Assembly: GCF_000218785.1 (NCBI RefSeq)
Contig: NZ_AFPO01000012.1
Location: 62,001-126,000, forward strand
Direction of reading: 5' to 3'
DNA: 64,000 bases
Origin: Idiomarina sp. A28L
GTDB taxonomy: Bacteria > Pseudomonadota > Gammaproteobacteria > Enterobacterales > Alteromonadaceae
Shown here: piece by piece, positions 55,811 through 64,000 of the stretch
Position numbering within the stretch: the first letter of the stretch is position 1
How the letters are laid out: each line of letters starts with the position of its first letter
Made by a program: the position numbers and the translations under genes
The notes under the pieces: generated by a model
Told to the model about the DNA's origin: nothing
Database searches by the model: none
The model's input: only the letters and a program-made list of their open reading frames with translations

Positions 55811-57775
55811 ATGTCGGCAATGAATTTCTTTGAACATCAGGCTATCGCTAGGCGCAATACGCGGCTTTTGGTGGTGCTATTCGGATTAGCAGTGATTTCG
55901 TTACTGTTACTCACTGGTTTACTTGTTGCCGCCTTTACCGGCGGCATGAGTGCCATGGACGAAGAAAGTGCAGGCGGCGGCCAGTTTCTTTTTCATTGGG
56001 ATATTATTGTTGCCGTAATGGGAATGACCCTTTCCGCCATCAGCCTTGCCGTGCTATTTAAGTGGTATATGTTAAAAGGTGGCGGCAAAGTTGTTGCTGA
56101 AAGCCTTGGTGGCCGCCGTTTATCACCCGATAGTAACGATGCCACCGAACGTAAAGTACTCAACGTAGTGGAAGAAATGGCAATTGCCGCGAATATGCCT
56201 GTTCCTCCGGTGTATTTGATGGAGCAAGAGCAAGGTATTAACGCCTTTGCTGCTGGCTACTCACCACGAGATGCAGTGATAGGGGTTACCCGAGGCTGCG
56301 TTGAAAATCTTACTCGTGATCAACTGCAAGGCGTTATTGCCCACGAAATAGCCCACATTTTGAATGGCGATATGCGCATGAATATTCGCATTATCGCAAT
56401 CTTAAACGGAATTCTATTTATCTCTCATGCCGGATATCTGTTACTTCGTACGGGCATGTATAGCCGCCGCAACGATAAAAACCCTTTGCCCTTTATTGGT
56501 ATAGGGTTGCTGGTTATTGGTGCGCTTGGGGTTCTCTTCGGAAATATCATCAAGGCGGCCGTAAGCCGGCAACGAGAATATCTAGCCGATGCTTCAGCCG
56601 TGCAGTTTACTCGAAATCCGGAAGGGATTGGCGGGGCTTTAGAGCAAATTGGCGCACTAAGTTCCGACAAGGGATCGGGTAGTAAAGTAGAAAGTAAAAA
56701 TGCCGATGAGGCCTCACATCTATTTTTCGGCCAAGCGATTAGCAAAGCGGTTTCATTGTTTGCTACTCACCCACCGCTTGCTAAACGTATCAAGCGTGTA
56801 CGTCCAAACTGGGATGGTAAGTTCCGCAGCAATCCAAAAAAGCAGCTTGCCGAGGAACTAGCAGCAGAAAGCAAGCTCAGTGAAAAAGAGCGTATGGCTC
56901 AACGCATGGCAGTTCTTGGCAGCACAGCGGGTGCGCTTGGTGGTGGCATAGGCGGCGGTGTTGCGGCTTCATTACCTGAGGGTATGATTCCCGGTGATTA
57001 CGCCGATGCTGGGCAAAACTTCACTCAGGGTGTTGTAGCCGCAACCATTATTGATGAAGCTATGCGCACTGAAGTTCGCCAGCAAGCCGGAGCGCAAGCA
57101 TTAGTATTTGCCATGGCCTTAAGTGCTGATAATGAAGTGCGTAACAATCAATTCAAGATTATTGCTTCTGAACACGATCGTGAACTGCAGCAGCGCAGTG
57201 AAAAAGATTATCAGCAAATTTCCGAGCTTCCGCTCGAACAACGCCTGCCACTTATTGAGCTTTCGGTGCCCGCATTAAAATCGCTCGATAAAGATGAAGC
57301 CTACAAAGCCCTCGCAACGTTAGATAAATTGGTGGCAGCTGATAATCAAGTTTCGCTTTATGAATGGTGTTTGGTGCAGATGCTGCAACGCTACGTGCGT
57401 GCTGAGTTCGAACCCAACAAACGAGTGGCTAAAGTAGGTATTCGGAAGCAATCAGATGCCGAATTTACTTTATCGGTGTTGGCTTGGTATGGCCATGAAA
57501 GTGATAGTGCAGCAGAAGCTGCTTTTGCAGCGGGTGCGCAAGGCTTCTCTAAAAACCTAAAACCTTATCGCCAACAGCCCTTTAATTTTGCAGAGCTAAG
57601 TGATTGCTTAGATCGCATCGACCAATGGTCGGTGCAAGAGAAAGAGCAGATGGTAAATGCTTGGCTAACCTGCGCCAAAAATGATGGTGAAATTAATGTG
57701 GTTGAGCGCAAGCTTCTTACTACGCTTTCAGCTTGTATTGGTGAGCCACTACCGCACGAATCTGAGCCGCAATAG
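55811..57775 (+). CDS. M48-family membrane metallopeptidase with long C-terminal extension
   Basis: A 654-residue protein. Two N-terminal membrane helices precede the zinc site HEIAH at 178-182 (VIAHEIAHILNGD), further helices and the second Glu region REYLADASAVQF. This is an HtpX-like integral-membrane protease. After about residue 330, beyond the FATHPPLAKRIKRV end of the HtpX-like part, comes a 310-residue cytosolic extension: a glycine-rich helix (GALGGGIGGGVAA), then a helical region ending in AKNDGEINVVERKLLTTLSA, which resembles a TerB-like fold. It is probably translated with lemA. Its last 56 bases overlap the antisense hydrolase gene. Confidence 0.85.
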   Translation: MSAMNFFEHQAIARRNTRLLVVLFGLAVISLLLLTGLLVAAFTGGMSAMDEESAGGGQFLFHWDIIVAVMGMTLSAISLAVLFKWYMLKGGGKVVAESLGGRRLSPDSNDATERKVLNVVEEMAIAANMPVPPVYLMEQEQGINAFAAGYSPRDAVIGVTRGCVENLTRDQLQGVIAHEIAHILNGDMRMNIRIIAILNGILFISHAGYLLLRTGMYSRRNDKNPLPFIGIGLLVIGALGVLFGNIIKAAVSRQREYLADASAVQFTRNPEGIGGALEQIGALSSDKGSGSKVESKNADEASHLFFGQAISKAVSLFATHPPLAKRIKRVRPNWDGKFRSNPKKQLAEELAAESKLSEKERMAQRMAVLGSTAGALGGGIGGGVAASLPEGMIPGDYADAGQNFTQGVVAATIIDEAMRTEVRQQAGAQALVFAMALSADNEVRNNQFKIIASEHDRELQQRSEKDYQQISELPLEQRLPLIELSVPALKSLDKDEAYKALATLDKLVAADNQVSLYEWCLVQMLQRYVRAEFEPNKRVAKVGIRKQSDAEFTLSVLAWYGHESDSAAEAAFAAGAQGFSKNLKPYRQQPFNFAELSDCLDRIDQWSVQEKEQMVNAWLTCAKNDGEINVVERKLLTTLSACIGEPLPHESEPQ

Positions 57776-58634
57776 TTTCTGGGTCTTCTTGCATAAAGCA
57801 ATGCCCACCCTCAATTTCAGTAATAGAGAGATTGGGGTGGGCAGCCTTCCAAGCCGCCATCGATTTATTTAAAAACGGATAGGTGTGCTTGCCGATCCAT
57901 ACGAATGTGGGCACGGTTACTGCACTGAGTTCTCGCCATAATTTTGGCACATAGGTGCTGAATATTTCCGCCTCCCGCTCTGGCAAACACTTTAACTGCT
58001 TTCCTTCCGGAGTAGGCTCCATAGCGTGTTGAACATAAGCCGCCAGCGCATTTTCTTGCCAGCCTCGAAACATCCCCCGGCCCCGCAATGCATCCATTGC
58101 CGCTTTTTCGTCGGGCCAAAGCATGCGGCGGCGACGCGCTTTTTTAGCTACCGGATTCAAACCAATGCGGCCAAGTGGCATTGCCCAACGAATCATGCTT
58201 TGCGGGAATAACATGGGATCGAGCAACAGCAATTGTTGAAACAGATTCTTATCGGCTGAACTCATAAGGCTGGTTAAGGCACCACCAAAGCTATGGCCCA
58301 TGCCAATATGCGGCACATTTGGATACTCAGCTGAATATTGCTTCCAAGTGTGGGCGGCTAGCTCGCCAGAGCGGCCCCAGCCTACAAATTTTCCACCATG
58401 CTCACTATCACCATGGCCTTGGGCATCATGCAAAAAGATATCAAAATGTGGGGCTAGCTGTTGCCAAAGTGGTAAATAAGTTAGGCCCGAATAGCTATTG
58501 CCATGAATAAAATGCAAAACAGGAAGGCCGCGCGCAGGTGTACGAACCCCCTTCAACATAAAGCCCTCGGGTGCAGAAAACTGCCAGCGTAACCAAGCTA
58601 TGCCACCAATTTCGAGTTTCTGTTCCTGTTGCAT
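57720..58634 (-). CDS. Alpha/beta hydrolase
   Basis: A 304-residue hydrolase. It has the oxyanion HGN loop (LHFIHGNSYSG), the nucleophile elbow GMGHSFGG, an acid in PTFVWIGKH-type position, and a C-terminal His in EIEGGHCFMQEDP. The lid (about 165-220) is basic. The substrate is not known; an esterase or lipase is likely. The ATG at 58634 has AGGAAA upstream. The gene runs into the end of the M48 gene by 56 bases on the opposite strand, so both share coding DNA. Confidence 0.8.
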   Translation of the reverse strand: MQQEQKLEIGGIAWLRWQFSAPEGFMLKGVRTPARGLPVLHFIHGNSYSGLTYLPLWQQLAPHFDIFLHDAQGHGDSEHGGKFVGWGRSGELAAHTWKQYSAEYPNVPHIGMGHSFGGALTSLMSSADKNLFQQLLLLDPMLFPQSMIRWAMPLGRIGLNPVAKKARRRRMLWPDEKAAMDALRGRGMFRGWQENALAAYVQHAMEPTPEGKQLKCLPEREAEIFSTYVPKLWRELSAVTVPTFVWIGKHTYPFLNKSMAAWKAAHPNLSITEIEGGHCFMQEDPETIAAQIRAVVAHQYKLKA

Positions 58635-58799
58635 CAACTTTCCTAATTAGGATTAACCCTACAAAATGCTGGTTGAAAAATTTCAAAATCAGCGCAAGAT
58701 AACTGTTCTTTTTATATCTACGCGGCACTCATAAGTTTTAGTTCAAGCACTATTACTGCCAAGTGGCGCACAGTAAGCAAGCATATTTGAGGGCCTAAA

Positions 58800-59546
58800 A
58801 TGGCACAATGGATAATCGGTACTGTAGTTGAAAATAAACGTTGGCACGATGATTTATTCAGCTTACGGGTGCAAACGCCAACACCATTTTCATTTACCGC
58901 AGGGCAATTTGTAAGGCTTGGCTTACCCGGCACCGAAAAGCGAATTCAGCGCGCCTACTCTTTAGTAAACAGCCCAAATGATAACCTACTCGATTTTCTG
59001 ATTACCAGCGTGCCTGATGGCGAACTTTCACCGCGCCTCGATTTACTTAAGGTGGGCGATACGTTAGAAGTAAGCGCCCCGCCTACAGGCTTTTTTATTC
59101 TCAGCGAAATCCCCGATGGTAAAACCCTTTGGTTAATTAGCACTGGCACTGGTATCGGGCCATATCTTTCGATGCTCCACACCGAAGAACCCTGGCAACG
59201 CTTTGAACATGTAGTTCTCGTGCATGGTGTTCGCTACGGCAGAGATCTTTGCTACCAAGAGCAAATTCAGCAGTGGCAACAACAATACCCAAACCGTTTT
59301 CATTATCAACCGGTGGTAACTCGTGAAACCGTGCCGAATGGCCTGCAACAGCGCATTCCGGTTCTAATAGCCAACGGCTTGCTCGAGAAAGCCGTGGGGG
59401 TTGATTTAGATAGCCAAGCGCAAGTAATGATATGCGGCAACCCTGCCATGATTGTTGAGAGCAAAGCGGCGCTTTTGGAGAAAGGCTTGGATAAAAACCT
59501 TCGCCGCAAACCTGGTAACGTAACCGTTGAGCAATATTGGAAATAG
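58800..59546 (+). CDS. fpr: Ferredoxin/flavodoxin-NADP+ reductase
   Basis: A 248-residue FAD enzyme (E. coli Fpr 248). It has the flavin motif RAYSLVNSP, the NADPH loop STGTGIGPYLSML, the MICGNPAM region and a C-terminal aromatic-Trp ending (VEQYWK). It moves electrons between NADPH and ferredoxin or flavodoxin, often as part of oxidative stress defence. It is convergent with the ydbT gene, with only 16 bases between. Confidence 0.93.
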   Translation: MAQWIIGTVVENKRWHDDLFSLRVQTPTPFSFTAGQFVRLGLPGTEKRIQRAYSLVNSPNDNLLDFLITSVPDGELSPRLDLLKVGDTLEVSAPPTGFFILSEIPDGKTLWLISTGTGIGPYLSMLHTEEPWQRFEHVVLVHGVRYGRDLCYQEQIQQWQQQYPNRFHYQPVVTRETVPNGLQQRIPVLIANGLLEKAVGVDLDSQAQVMICGNPAMIVESKAALLEKGLDKNLRRKPGNVTVEQYWK

Positions 59547-59562
59547 CGGCCTACCGAGCTCG

Positions 59563-60999
59563 CTACATCCAACGTTTATTGTTTGTTGCAGTAAGTGCCA
59601 AAATTTCTCGCTGCAAACGCTCAGCTTGCTCTTTTGGTATGCACGGAATAGAAAGCGTTCCGCCCGCGGTATCAATTTTTAATGCACGTAAGTTGAGCAG
59701 CCGCGAAAACGGGTTTGAACTAATACGAATGCGCTGCATTTTTGCTGCTGGAGCCCAACGTTCACTAACGCCAAATAACCCGGTTTTTACCGCTATCCAT
59801 TCGCCATGGTAATGCCAAGCAAAGTTTCGCCACCATAGAAAACGTAATAAAAGAATAGCTACAGCTACCGCAATACCCGCCCAAGGGTTCACTAACCAAC
59901 CTGCTACAACGCTAGGAATCAGCCAATAACGTGGAATAAGTATTTTGTGCACACGATTCCATTGGGGTTCAGGTAATTGCAAATCGCTACCGATCAAATC
60001 ACGGTTACTACGATTCAGTACAGGAACAGTAAAACGTCCTTCGGCTTTATCGTTTATACCACCCGCTTGCAAAATGCGAAGCTGCCAACGCCGTAATACT
60101 CGTGCAACTAAGCCTTGGCGGAACTCAATCAATTGCAACTTCGGAATTCGGAAACTGCGCGATAAACTGCCGATTAAACCTGCTTTGTAAGCAACTCTAT
60201 CGCCTTGCCGTTGCAGGTGATAGCCATAGTATTGATTATAGAAAAATAGCACGGCACCAAGTAACACTATTACTAACGCAACAAACCCAAAGCCCACCAA
60301 AATCACTACCGCTTGCCAAACCGAGGCAAAGCCTTCAACGAAGTTTTCCATCCAATCAATTACATACTCAGATACAAACTGATTGGAGAACAATAATGCC
60401 GCGAGCACACCTACAACCAAGAGTGCATTTTGAATAAGCCCAACGCGCAGAATTTCAGAACGCGGTAACAATAACTCAAAATCGGCTTGCCGATCAGCAT
60501 TCAATACATCGCTTTCAGCGCTCGAATCAGTGGCCTTCAAAGTATTTAAAATATCTTTCTGCAGTTGCTCTGCTAAATCATCGGCTAACCCCGCAACCTC
60601 AACTTCCGAGCCTTTACTACCTGCACTTTGCAACTGCAAGATGGCCAACTTAAAGGGCTTGAACCAGATTGGCCGGCGAATATCGGCTTGTTGTATGCGA
60701 TCGTAATCAAGATTCAGCTCAGTACGCTTCAGCACACCTTGGCGCACCCGAATGCGTTCCGGTTCGAGAACGTAAGAAAACCGACGATAACGCAAAAAAG
60801 TTGCCACGAGCAAAATAACAAATATCGCACCTACCGCAACCGGCCACCAATGCAACAGGCTTCGTAAACCAACAAATATCGCCACTAAACCCGGTAGCGC
60901 GTTATATAGGTGCTTTATGGTTAGCCGCACACTACTAATAAAGAAGAATATCAGCGAAACTAGCGGCAGCCGTTGCCAATCAAGTACATCCGATTTCAT
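59563..60999 (-). CDS. PH-domain membrane protein YdbT-like
   Basis: A 478-residue inner-membrane protein with about six membrane helices and two or three bPH2 (DUF304) domains (RRFSYVLEPERIRVRQGVLKRTELNLDYDRIQQADI; VAYKAGLIGSLSRSFRIPKLQLIEFRQGLVARVL). The repeats carry the R-x-x-x-x-P-x-x-x-LQ pattern. YdbT is the usual neighbour of YdbS. The pair was identified as an extrusion or antibiotic-tolerance module in Bacillus and has no settled role in proteobacteria. Its start overlaps the ydbS end by four bases. Confidence 0.85.
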   Translation of the reverse strand: MKSDVLDWQRLPLVSLIFFFISSVRLTIKHLYNALPGLVAIFVGLRSLLHWWPVAVGAIFVILLVATFLRYRRFSYVLEPERIRVRQGVLKRTELNLDYDRIQQADIRRPIWFKPFKLAILQLQSAGSKGSEVEVAGLADDLAEQLQKDILNTLKATDSSAESDVLNADRQADFELLLPRSEILRVGLIQNALLVVGVLAALLFSNQFVSEYVIDWMENFVEGFASVWQAVVILVGFGFVALVIVLLGAVLFFYNQYYGYHLQRQGDRVAYKAGLIGSLSRSFRIPKLQLIEFRQGLVARVLRRWQLRILQAGGINDKAEGRFTVPVLNRSNRDLIGSDLQLPEPQWNRVHKILIPRYWLIPSVVAGWLVNPWAGIAVAVAILLLRFLWWRNFAWHYHGEWIAVKTGLFGVSERWAPAAKMQRIRISSNPFSRLLNLRALKIDTAGGTLSIPCIPKEQAERLQREILALTATNNKRWM

Positions 61000-61586
61000 T
61001 CAGGCTTTACCTTAGGAGAGCTACTCGCCTGTTCGTTCTCATCTTGCTGCACAGAGGCTTCTTCTGAATCATTTTCTGCAGCTTCCACAGAACTGGTAAT
61101 CGAGCCTTCTTGCAAAACTTCATCACGAATCTTAGCAATCAGGTTGTTACGAATTTCTTCACTCACCGCTGGTGCTAGGCCTGGAATCACTAGATCAGAG
61201 CCCATACCTCCGGCAGTGAATAGTTTTAAACGTGAAAGCCCAAGCATGCGCTCTACCGGCCCGCGTTCGATTTCCAAATGCTGCAAGCGATTATGAGTTA
61301 CCGAAGTTTCTCTATGCCAGAGCGCACCGAGGCGAAACCGCACTACATCGGTTTCCAGCGCATAGCTGGTTACCCGGCAACGGGCAGGCGCCCAGAATAT
61401 AAAAAGAATAAGCCACAACACAAAAATACCGGAAGCGATCGCCAAAGGAATCCATGTCGGCAGTTTATCTATCCAAATCGCCGCTGCTATTGCAGCTATA
61501 AAGATACCACCCAAAAACACAGTGTTGCCGAACCGAAGCTGGTTTTTATAGTTCGGTTCTACAGGAATCCATTGAATATCATTCAT
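60996..61586 (-). CDS. PH-domain membrane protein YdbS-like
   Basis: A 196-residue protein with two N-terminal membrane helices (VFLGGIFIAAIAAAIWI; IPLAIASGIFVLWLILFIF) and one bPH2 domain (YALETDVVRFRLGALWHRETSVTHNRLQHLEIERGPVERMLGLSRLKLFTAG). The C-terminal 45 residues are acidic and Ser-rich. AGGAAC stands 12 bases before the ATG at 61586; the in-frame TTG upstream is rejected. It is coupled with the ydbT-like gene. Confidence 0.85.
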   Translation of the reverse strand: MNDIQWIPVEPNYKNQLRFGNTVFLGGIFIAAIAAAIWIDKLPTWIPLAIASGIFVLWLILFIFWAPARCRVTSYALETDVVRFRLGALWHRETSVTHNRLQHLEIERGPVERMLGLSRLKLFTAGGMGSDLVIPGLAPAVSEEIRNNLIAKIRDEVLQEGSITSSVEAAENDSEEASVQQDENEQASSSPKVKPE

Positions 61587-61760
61587 TTTTATTATCGTTC
61601 CTAACAAGGGTAAGGTAGAATTTGCTCTATATTACGGCAGTGATCATGAAACACCAGTAGCCATTTACATTCTTATACAATTTCGTTGTTTGCATCCTAC
61701 TGTTTTTCTCTAATACTAAACAACCACTGTGACAATTAAGTTCTATCACTTAGGAATGGT

Positions 61761-62693
61761 ATGCATCAAATATTGCGAAATATTTTTATCCTTGCACTAT
61801 TGAATCTCTTTCTTTTCGGGCCAAGCTTTGCCGTATCGGCCACTTCAGCAGTGCAACAACAAAACCAACCCACTGCCTCTGTTATCGCAGAAAACACGGC
61901 TACGCTTGAATGGGTAATTAATACCGCGCCGCCTTTTCATATCGTATCAGGGAAATTAGAAGGGCAAGGTATTTGCGATGTGCTCATAGATGTAATCGAT
62001 GAGGCGATTCCAGAACTGAAAAGCAACCGCACCGTTTTTCCTTCAACGCGCATTACCCAGCAATTCGATCGCAACCAAAATCAATGTTTTCCTTGCATGA
62101 TTCACCGGCCAACTTCAACCTCTGCAACTTACACCGAACCAACGCATTTTTATTATCCGCATGGCATTATTACAACCCAAGAGCACGCAGCCGCAATGGT
62201 GGTAAAGTATGGCAGCCCAGTAAGCCTAGAAAGCTTGGTACGCGATAGTAACTTTCAATTAGGTTACCCAGCAGGCCGCCGTTACCCTTCTTTGCAGCAC
62301 ATTATTGATGGCTTTGCTGGCACCGAAATTACTCGCGTTGTGCATACCGGCGAAAATGCTACTGCAGCAATATTGGCAATGATTAAAACTGGCCGAATTG
62401 ATTACACTATTGATTACCAAATTCTAAACAATTTTGATGCCAGCACCTCGAATACAGCACCACTTGCATTTTTACCCATAGCTGAAACAAAAGATAGTTA
62501 CGTATTAGGAGCTATTGGATGCACCAATAACGAATGGGGCCAAAATATGGTAAACGCAATTAATCAGGTGTTGCCGCAAGTTCGTCAAAATTCTAAATTT
62601 CTCGATACCTTAGATTTATGGTTTCGAAATAACCCTGAACCTGAGCCATATCGCGAGCTACTACGTAGCCGTGTATGGCAGTACGCACACTAG
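61761..62693 (+). CDS. Periplasmic solute-binding-like protein
   Basis: A 310-residue exported protein. A signal peptide (LLNLFLFGPSFAVSA) precedes a domain of the SBP_bac_3-like fold: LEWVINTAPPFHI...LEGQGICDVLIDVI, ending with WGQNMVNAINQVLPQVRQN. It fits the TIGR02285 group of binding-protein-like proteins often beside or within signalling proteins. No ABC transporter genes are adjacent, so a role in signal sensing is as likely as transport. Four Cys residues (in GICD, QCFPC, GCTNN) could form disulfides. The ligand is unknown. A 27-base gap separates it from the peroxiredoxin gene. Confidence 0.7.
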   Translation: MHQILRNIFILALLNLFLFGPSFAVSATSAVQQQNQPTASVIAENTATLEWVINTAPPFHIVSGKLEGQGICDVLIDVIDEAIPELKSNRTVFPSTRITQQFDRNQNQCFPCMIHRPTSTSATYTEPTHFYYPHGIITTQEHAAAMVVKYGSPVSLESLVRDSNFQLGYPAGRRYPSLQHIIDGFAGTEITRVVHTGENATAAILAMIKTGRIDYTIDYQILNNFDASTSNTAPLAFLPIAETKDSYVLGAIGCTNNEWGQNMVNAINQVLPQVRQNSKFLDTLDLWFRNNPEPEPYRELLRSRVWQYAH

Positions 62694-62720
62694 CGTTCAA
62701 TAAAAAATTATGAGGCAATT

Positions 62721-63197
62721 ATGATTAAAGAAAACGATAAAATTCCAGCCGGCAGCTTAACCAAAAAAGGTGTTATCGGAACCGAGCAGTTTGACCCGGC
62801 AGAAGCCTTTGCAAAAGGCACTCATGTATTGTTCGCAGTACCTGGTGCTTTTACACCTACATGCTCAGAGCAGCATTTACCGGGTTACGTGCGTTTAGCC
62901 GCAGGATTCCAAAATAAAGGCGTAGATGGTATTTACTGCTTAGCCGCAAACGATGCATTTGTAATGGCGGCTTGGGCAAAAGACCAAGAAGTAGATGATA
63001 AAGTAATTATGCTTTCTGATGGCGATGCGAGCTGGGCAAAAAGCCTTGGCCTTAGCATGGATACCGGTGCATTCGGCGGTGTTCGTACCCAACGTTTCGC
63101 CATGATTATCCGTGATGGCGTGTTGGTGAACTTATTTGTAGAAGGCCCGAAAGCCTTTGAAGTAAGTTCAGCCGAACACGTGCTTAAGCACTTATAG
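62721..63197 (+). CDS. Peroxiredoxin (Prx5 type)
   Basis: A 158-residue thiol peroxidase. The peroxidatic Cys lies in PGAFTPTCSEQHLPGY, and the resolving-type region is FGGVRTQRFAMII. Prx5-type enzymes reduce hydrogen peroxide and organic peroxides using glutathione/glutaredoxin or thioredoxin. A second Cys in IYCLAANDAFVM may resolve it. The stop overlaps the recD stop by six bases on the other strand. With gor at 10584 and trxA at 33711, the reducing partners are in the same window. Confidence 0.92.
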   Translation: MIKENDKIPAGSLTKKGVIGTEQFDPAEAFAKGTHVLFAVPGAFTPTCSEQHLPGYVRLAAGFQNKGVDGIYCLAANDAFVMAAWAKDQEVDDKVIMLSDGDASWAKSLGLSMDTGAFGGVRTQRFAMIIRDGVLVNLFVEGPKAFEVSSAEHVLKHL

Positions 63198-64000
63198 GCC
63201 ACTGCTACGAATAACTCGTTGCTGTACTGCATCCACAAAAACCGATGCTTTTGCAGCAACGAGTGTAAATACCTTACTTGCTCGTGTAATTCCTGTGTAC
63301 ACCAGCTCTCGGGTGAGTACCGGGTTGATTTCATCGGGCAATACCAACACGGTATGAGCAAATTCTGACCCTTGCGATTTATGCACCGTTAGCGCAAACA
63401 CCGTTTCAACATCGCTTAACCTACTAGGTAATACCCACTTAATAGAGCCATCGGCTTGCTCAAACACCACACGCAGCTTACCGGTTTCCGGATCTGGTAA
63501 AGTAATACCAATATCGCCATTCATTAGGTTCAAAGTATAGTTATTGCGCTGAACTAACACTGGCCGCCCGGCATACCAAGTTTTTGCCCCTAAACTAGCA
63601 CGAGCTATAAAACCGGCACTTTGTAACCACTCAGTTACAATATCATTCAAGCCCTGCACGCCCCATACGCCTTTGCGCAGAGCTACTAAAACCTGAAAAC
63701 TGCGGTGAGTATCTAAAACTTCTTTTGCCCACTTATCACGAGCGCTTAATTTGGGAGTAGCCTCAGCACCCAGCTCAAGATCAGCGCTTGCCTCGCCTTT
63801 GGCAACTAGCTGCAAATACGTTTTATAACCCTGCACCACTAATTTTCGCAGTTCAGTGAATTCTGTAGGATGAATTTTTTCATGTTGCTGTGGGGTTAGC
63901 AGGTTCAAATCATTAAAAGCGGCAAAAATCGATTCGGTGGTGTATGCCTTGCCATTCTCGCTCGCACTTGCACTTGGCAATGTACGGTGTATTTCCCCAG
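63192..64000 (-). CDS. recD: Exonuclease V alpha subunit RecD, C-terminal part (cut by window edge)
   Basis: The open frame runs to the right window edge, giving about 269 C-terminal residues. The 1B/2A-type region GVWGVQGLNDIVTEWLQ, the helicase motif V/VI region VFALTVHKSQGSEF and TRELVYTGITRASK match the end of E. coli RecD (AMTVHKSQGSEF...TRELVYTAVTRA). RecD is the fast 5'-3' motor of RecBCD, which processes double-strand breaks. The Walker A part lies outside the window. It is convergent with the peroxiredoxin gene. Confidence 0.92.
   Translation of the reverse strand, partial: GEIHRTLPSASASENGKAYTTESIFAAFNDLNLLTPQQHEKIHPTEFTELRKLVVQGYKTYLQLVAKGEASADLELGAEATPKLSARDKWAKEVLDTHRSFQVLVALRKGVWGVQGLNDIVTEWLQSAGFIARASLGAKTWYAGRPVLVQRNNYTLNLMNGDIGITLPDPETGKLRVVFEQADGSIKWVLPSRLSDVETVFALTVHKSQGSEFAHTVLVLPDEINPVLTRELVYTGITRASKVFTLVAAKASVFVDAVQQRVIRSSGL

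Overview
The window looks like chromosomal DNA from a marine-type gammaproteobacterium, most like the Alteromonadales and probably Idiomarinaceae (Idiomarina/Pseudidiomarina type). This is inferred from a mid-40s GC content judged by eye, Escherichia-like core proteins (Rho, SpoT, UbiE, Cfa, DsbG) and gammaproteobacterial gene orders (rho/trxA/rhlB/gppA, ubiE-ubiJ-ubiB-tatABC, gmk-rpoZ-spoT-ridA, ubiD-fre). No tRNA, rRNA, prophage, insertion sequence or CRISPR array is visible. Coding density is high. The only gene-free stretch over 300 bases is the rho leader (33280-33710).

Layout. 1-13 kb: signalling and envelope genes (two paralogous TPR proteins, at least one a diguanylate cyclase, flanking an MscS channel; a YebC-family protein; DsbG; a three-PAS hybrid kinase; a TonB-C/Sel1-like protein; a Tag-like glycosylase; glutathione reductase; a predicted outer-membrane barrel). 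13-22 kb: an orphan MlaC-like protein, a uridine salvage pair (udk with a frameshifted nupC), cfa, pheA, an ExeM-type nuclease lipoprotein, Dps and TrhO. 22.8-28.4 kb: a five-gene thiamine acquisition operon (TonB receptor, small thiamine-binding protein, PnuT-like transporter, sugar-kinase-like phosphotransferase, MFS protein) behind a sigma70-like promoter and a textbook TPP riboswitch. 28.4-37 kb: ubiD-fre, a two-gene 'mobile mystery protein' cassette (Xre-type regulator plus Fic protein), rho, trxA, rhlB, gppA. 37-49.6 kb: a long minus-strand run from a GNAT-nitrilase fusion through recG, ubiEJB, tatABC, an uncharacterised coiled-coil protein, tatD and a membrane diguanylate cyclase to hemB. 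49.8-64 kb: an NhaC-family transporter with a MetJ-like operator, ridA-spoT-rpoZ-gmk, lemA with an M48 protease, an alpha/beta hydrolase, fpr, the ydbST pair, a periplasmic binding protein, a peroxiredoxin and the 3' part of recD.

The most informative regions are the thiamine operon, where the TPP riboswitch, its SD-sequestering hairpin and an alternative pairing can be read base by base; the mobile mystery A/B cassette with repeated AT-rich operator-like sites; the single-base nupC frameshift; and the MetJ-like tandem boxes over the promoter of the NhaC-family gene, which suggest a methionine transporter. Several short, degenerate tandem repeats lie in intergenic regions and are not explained by the genes.
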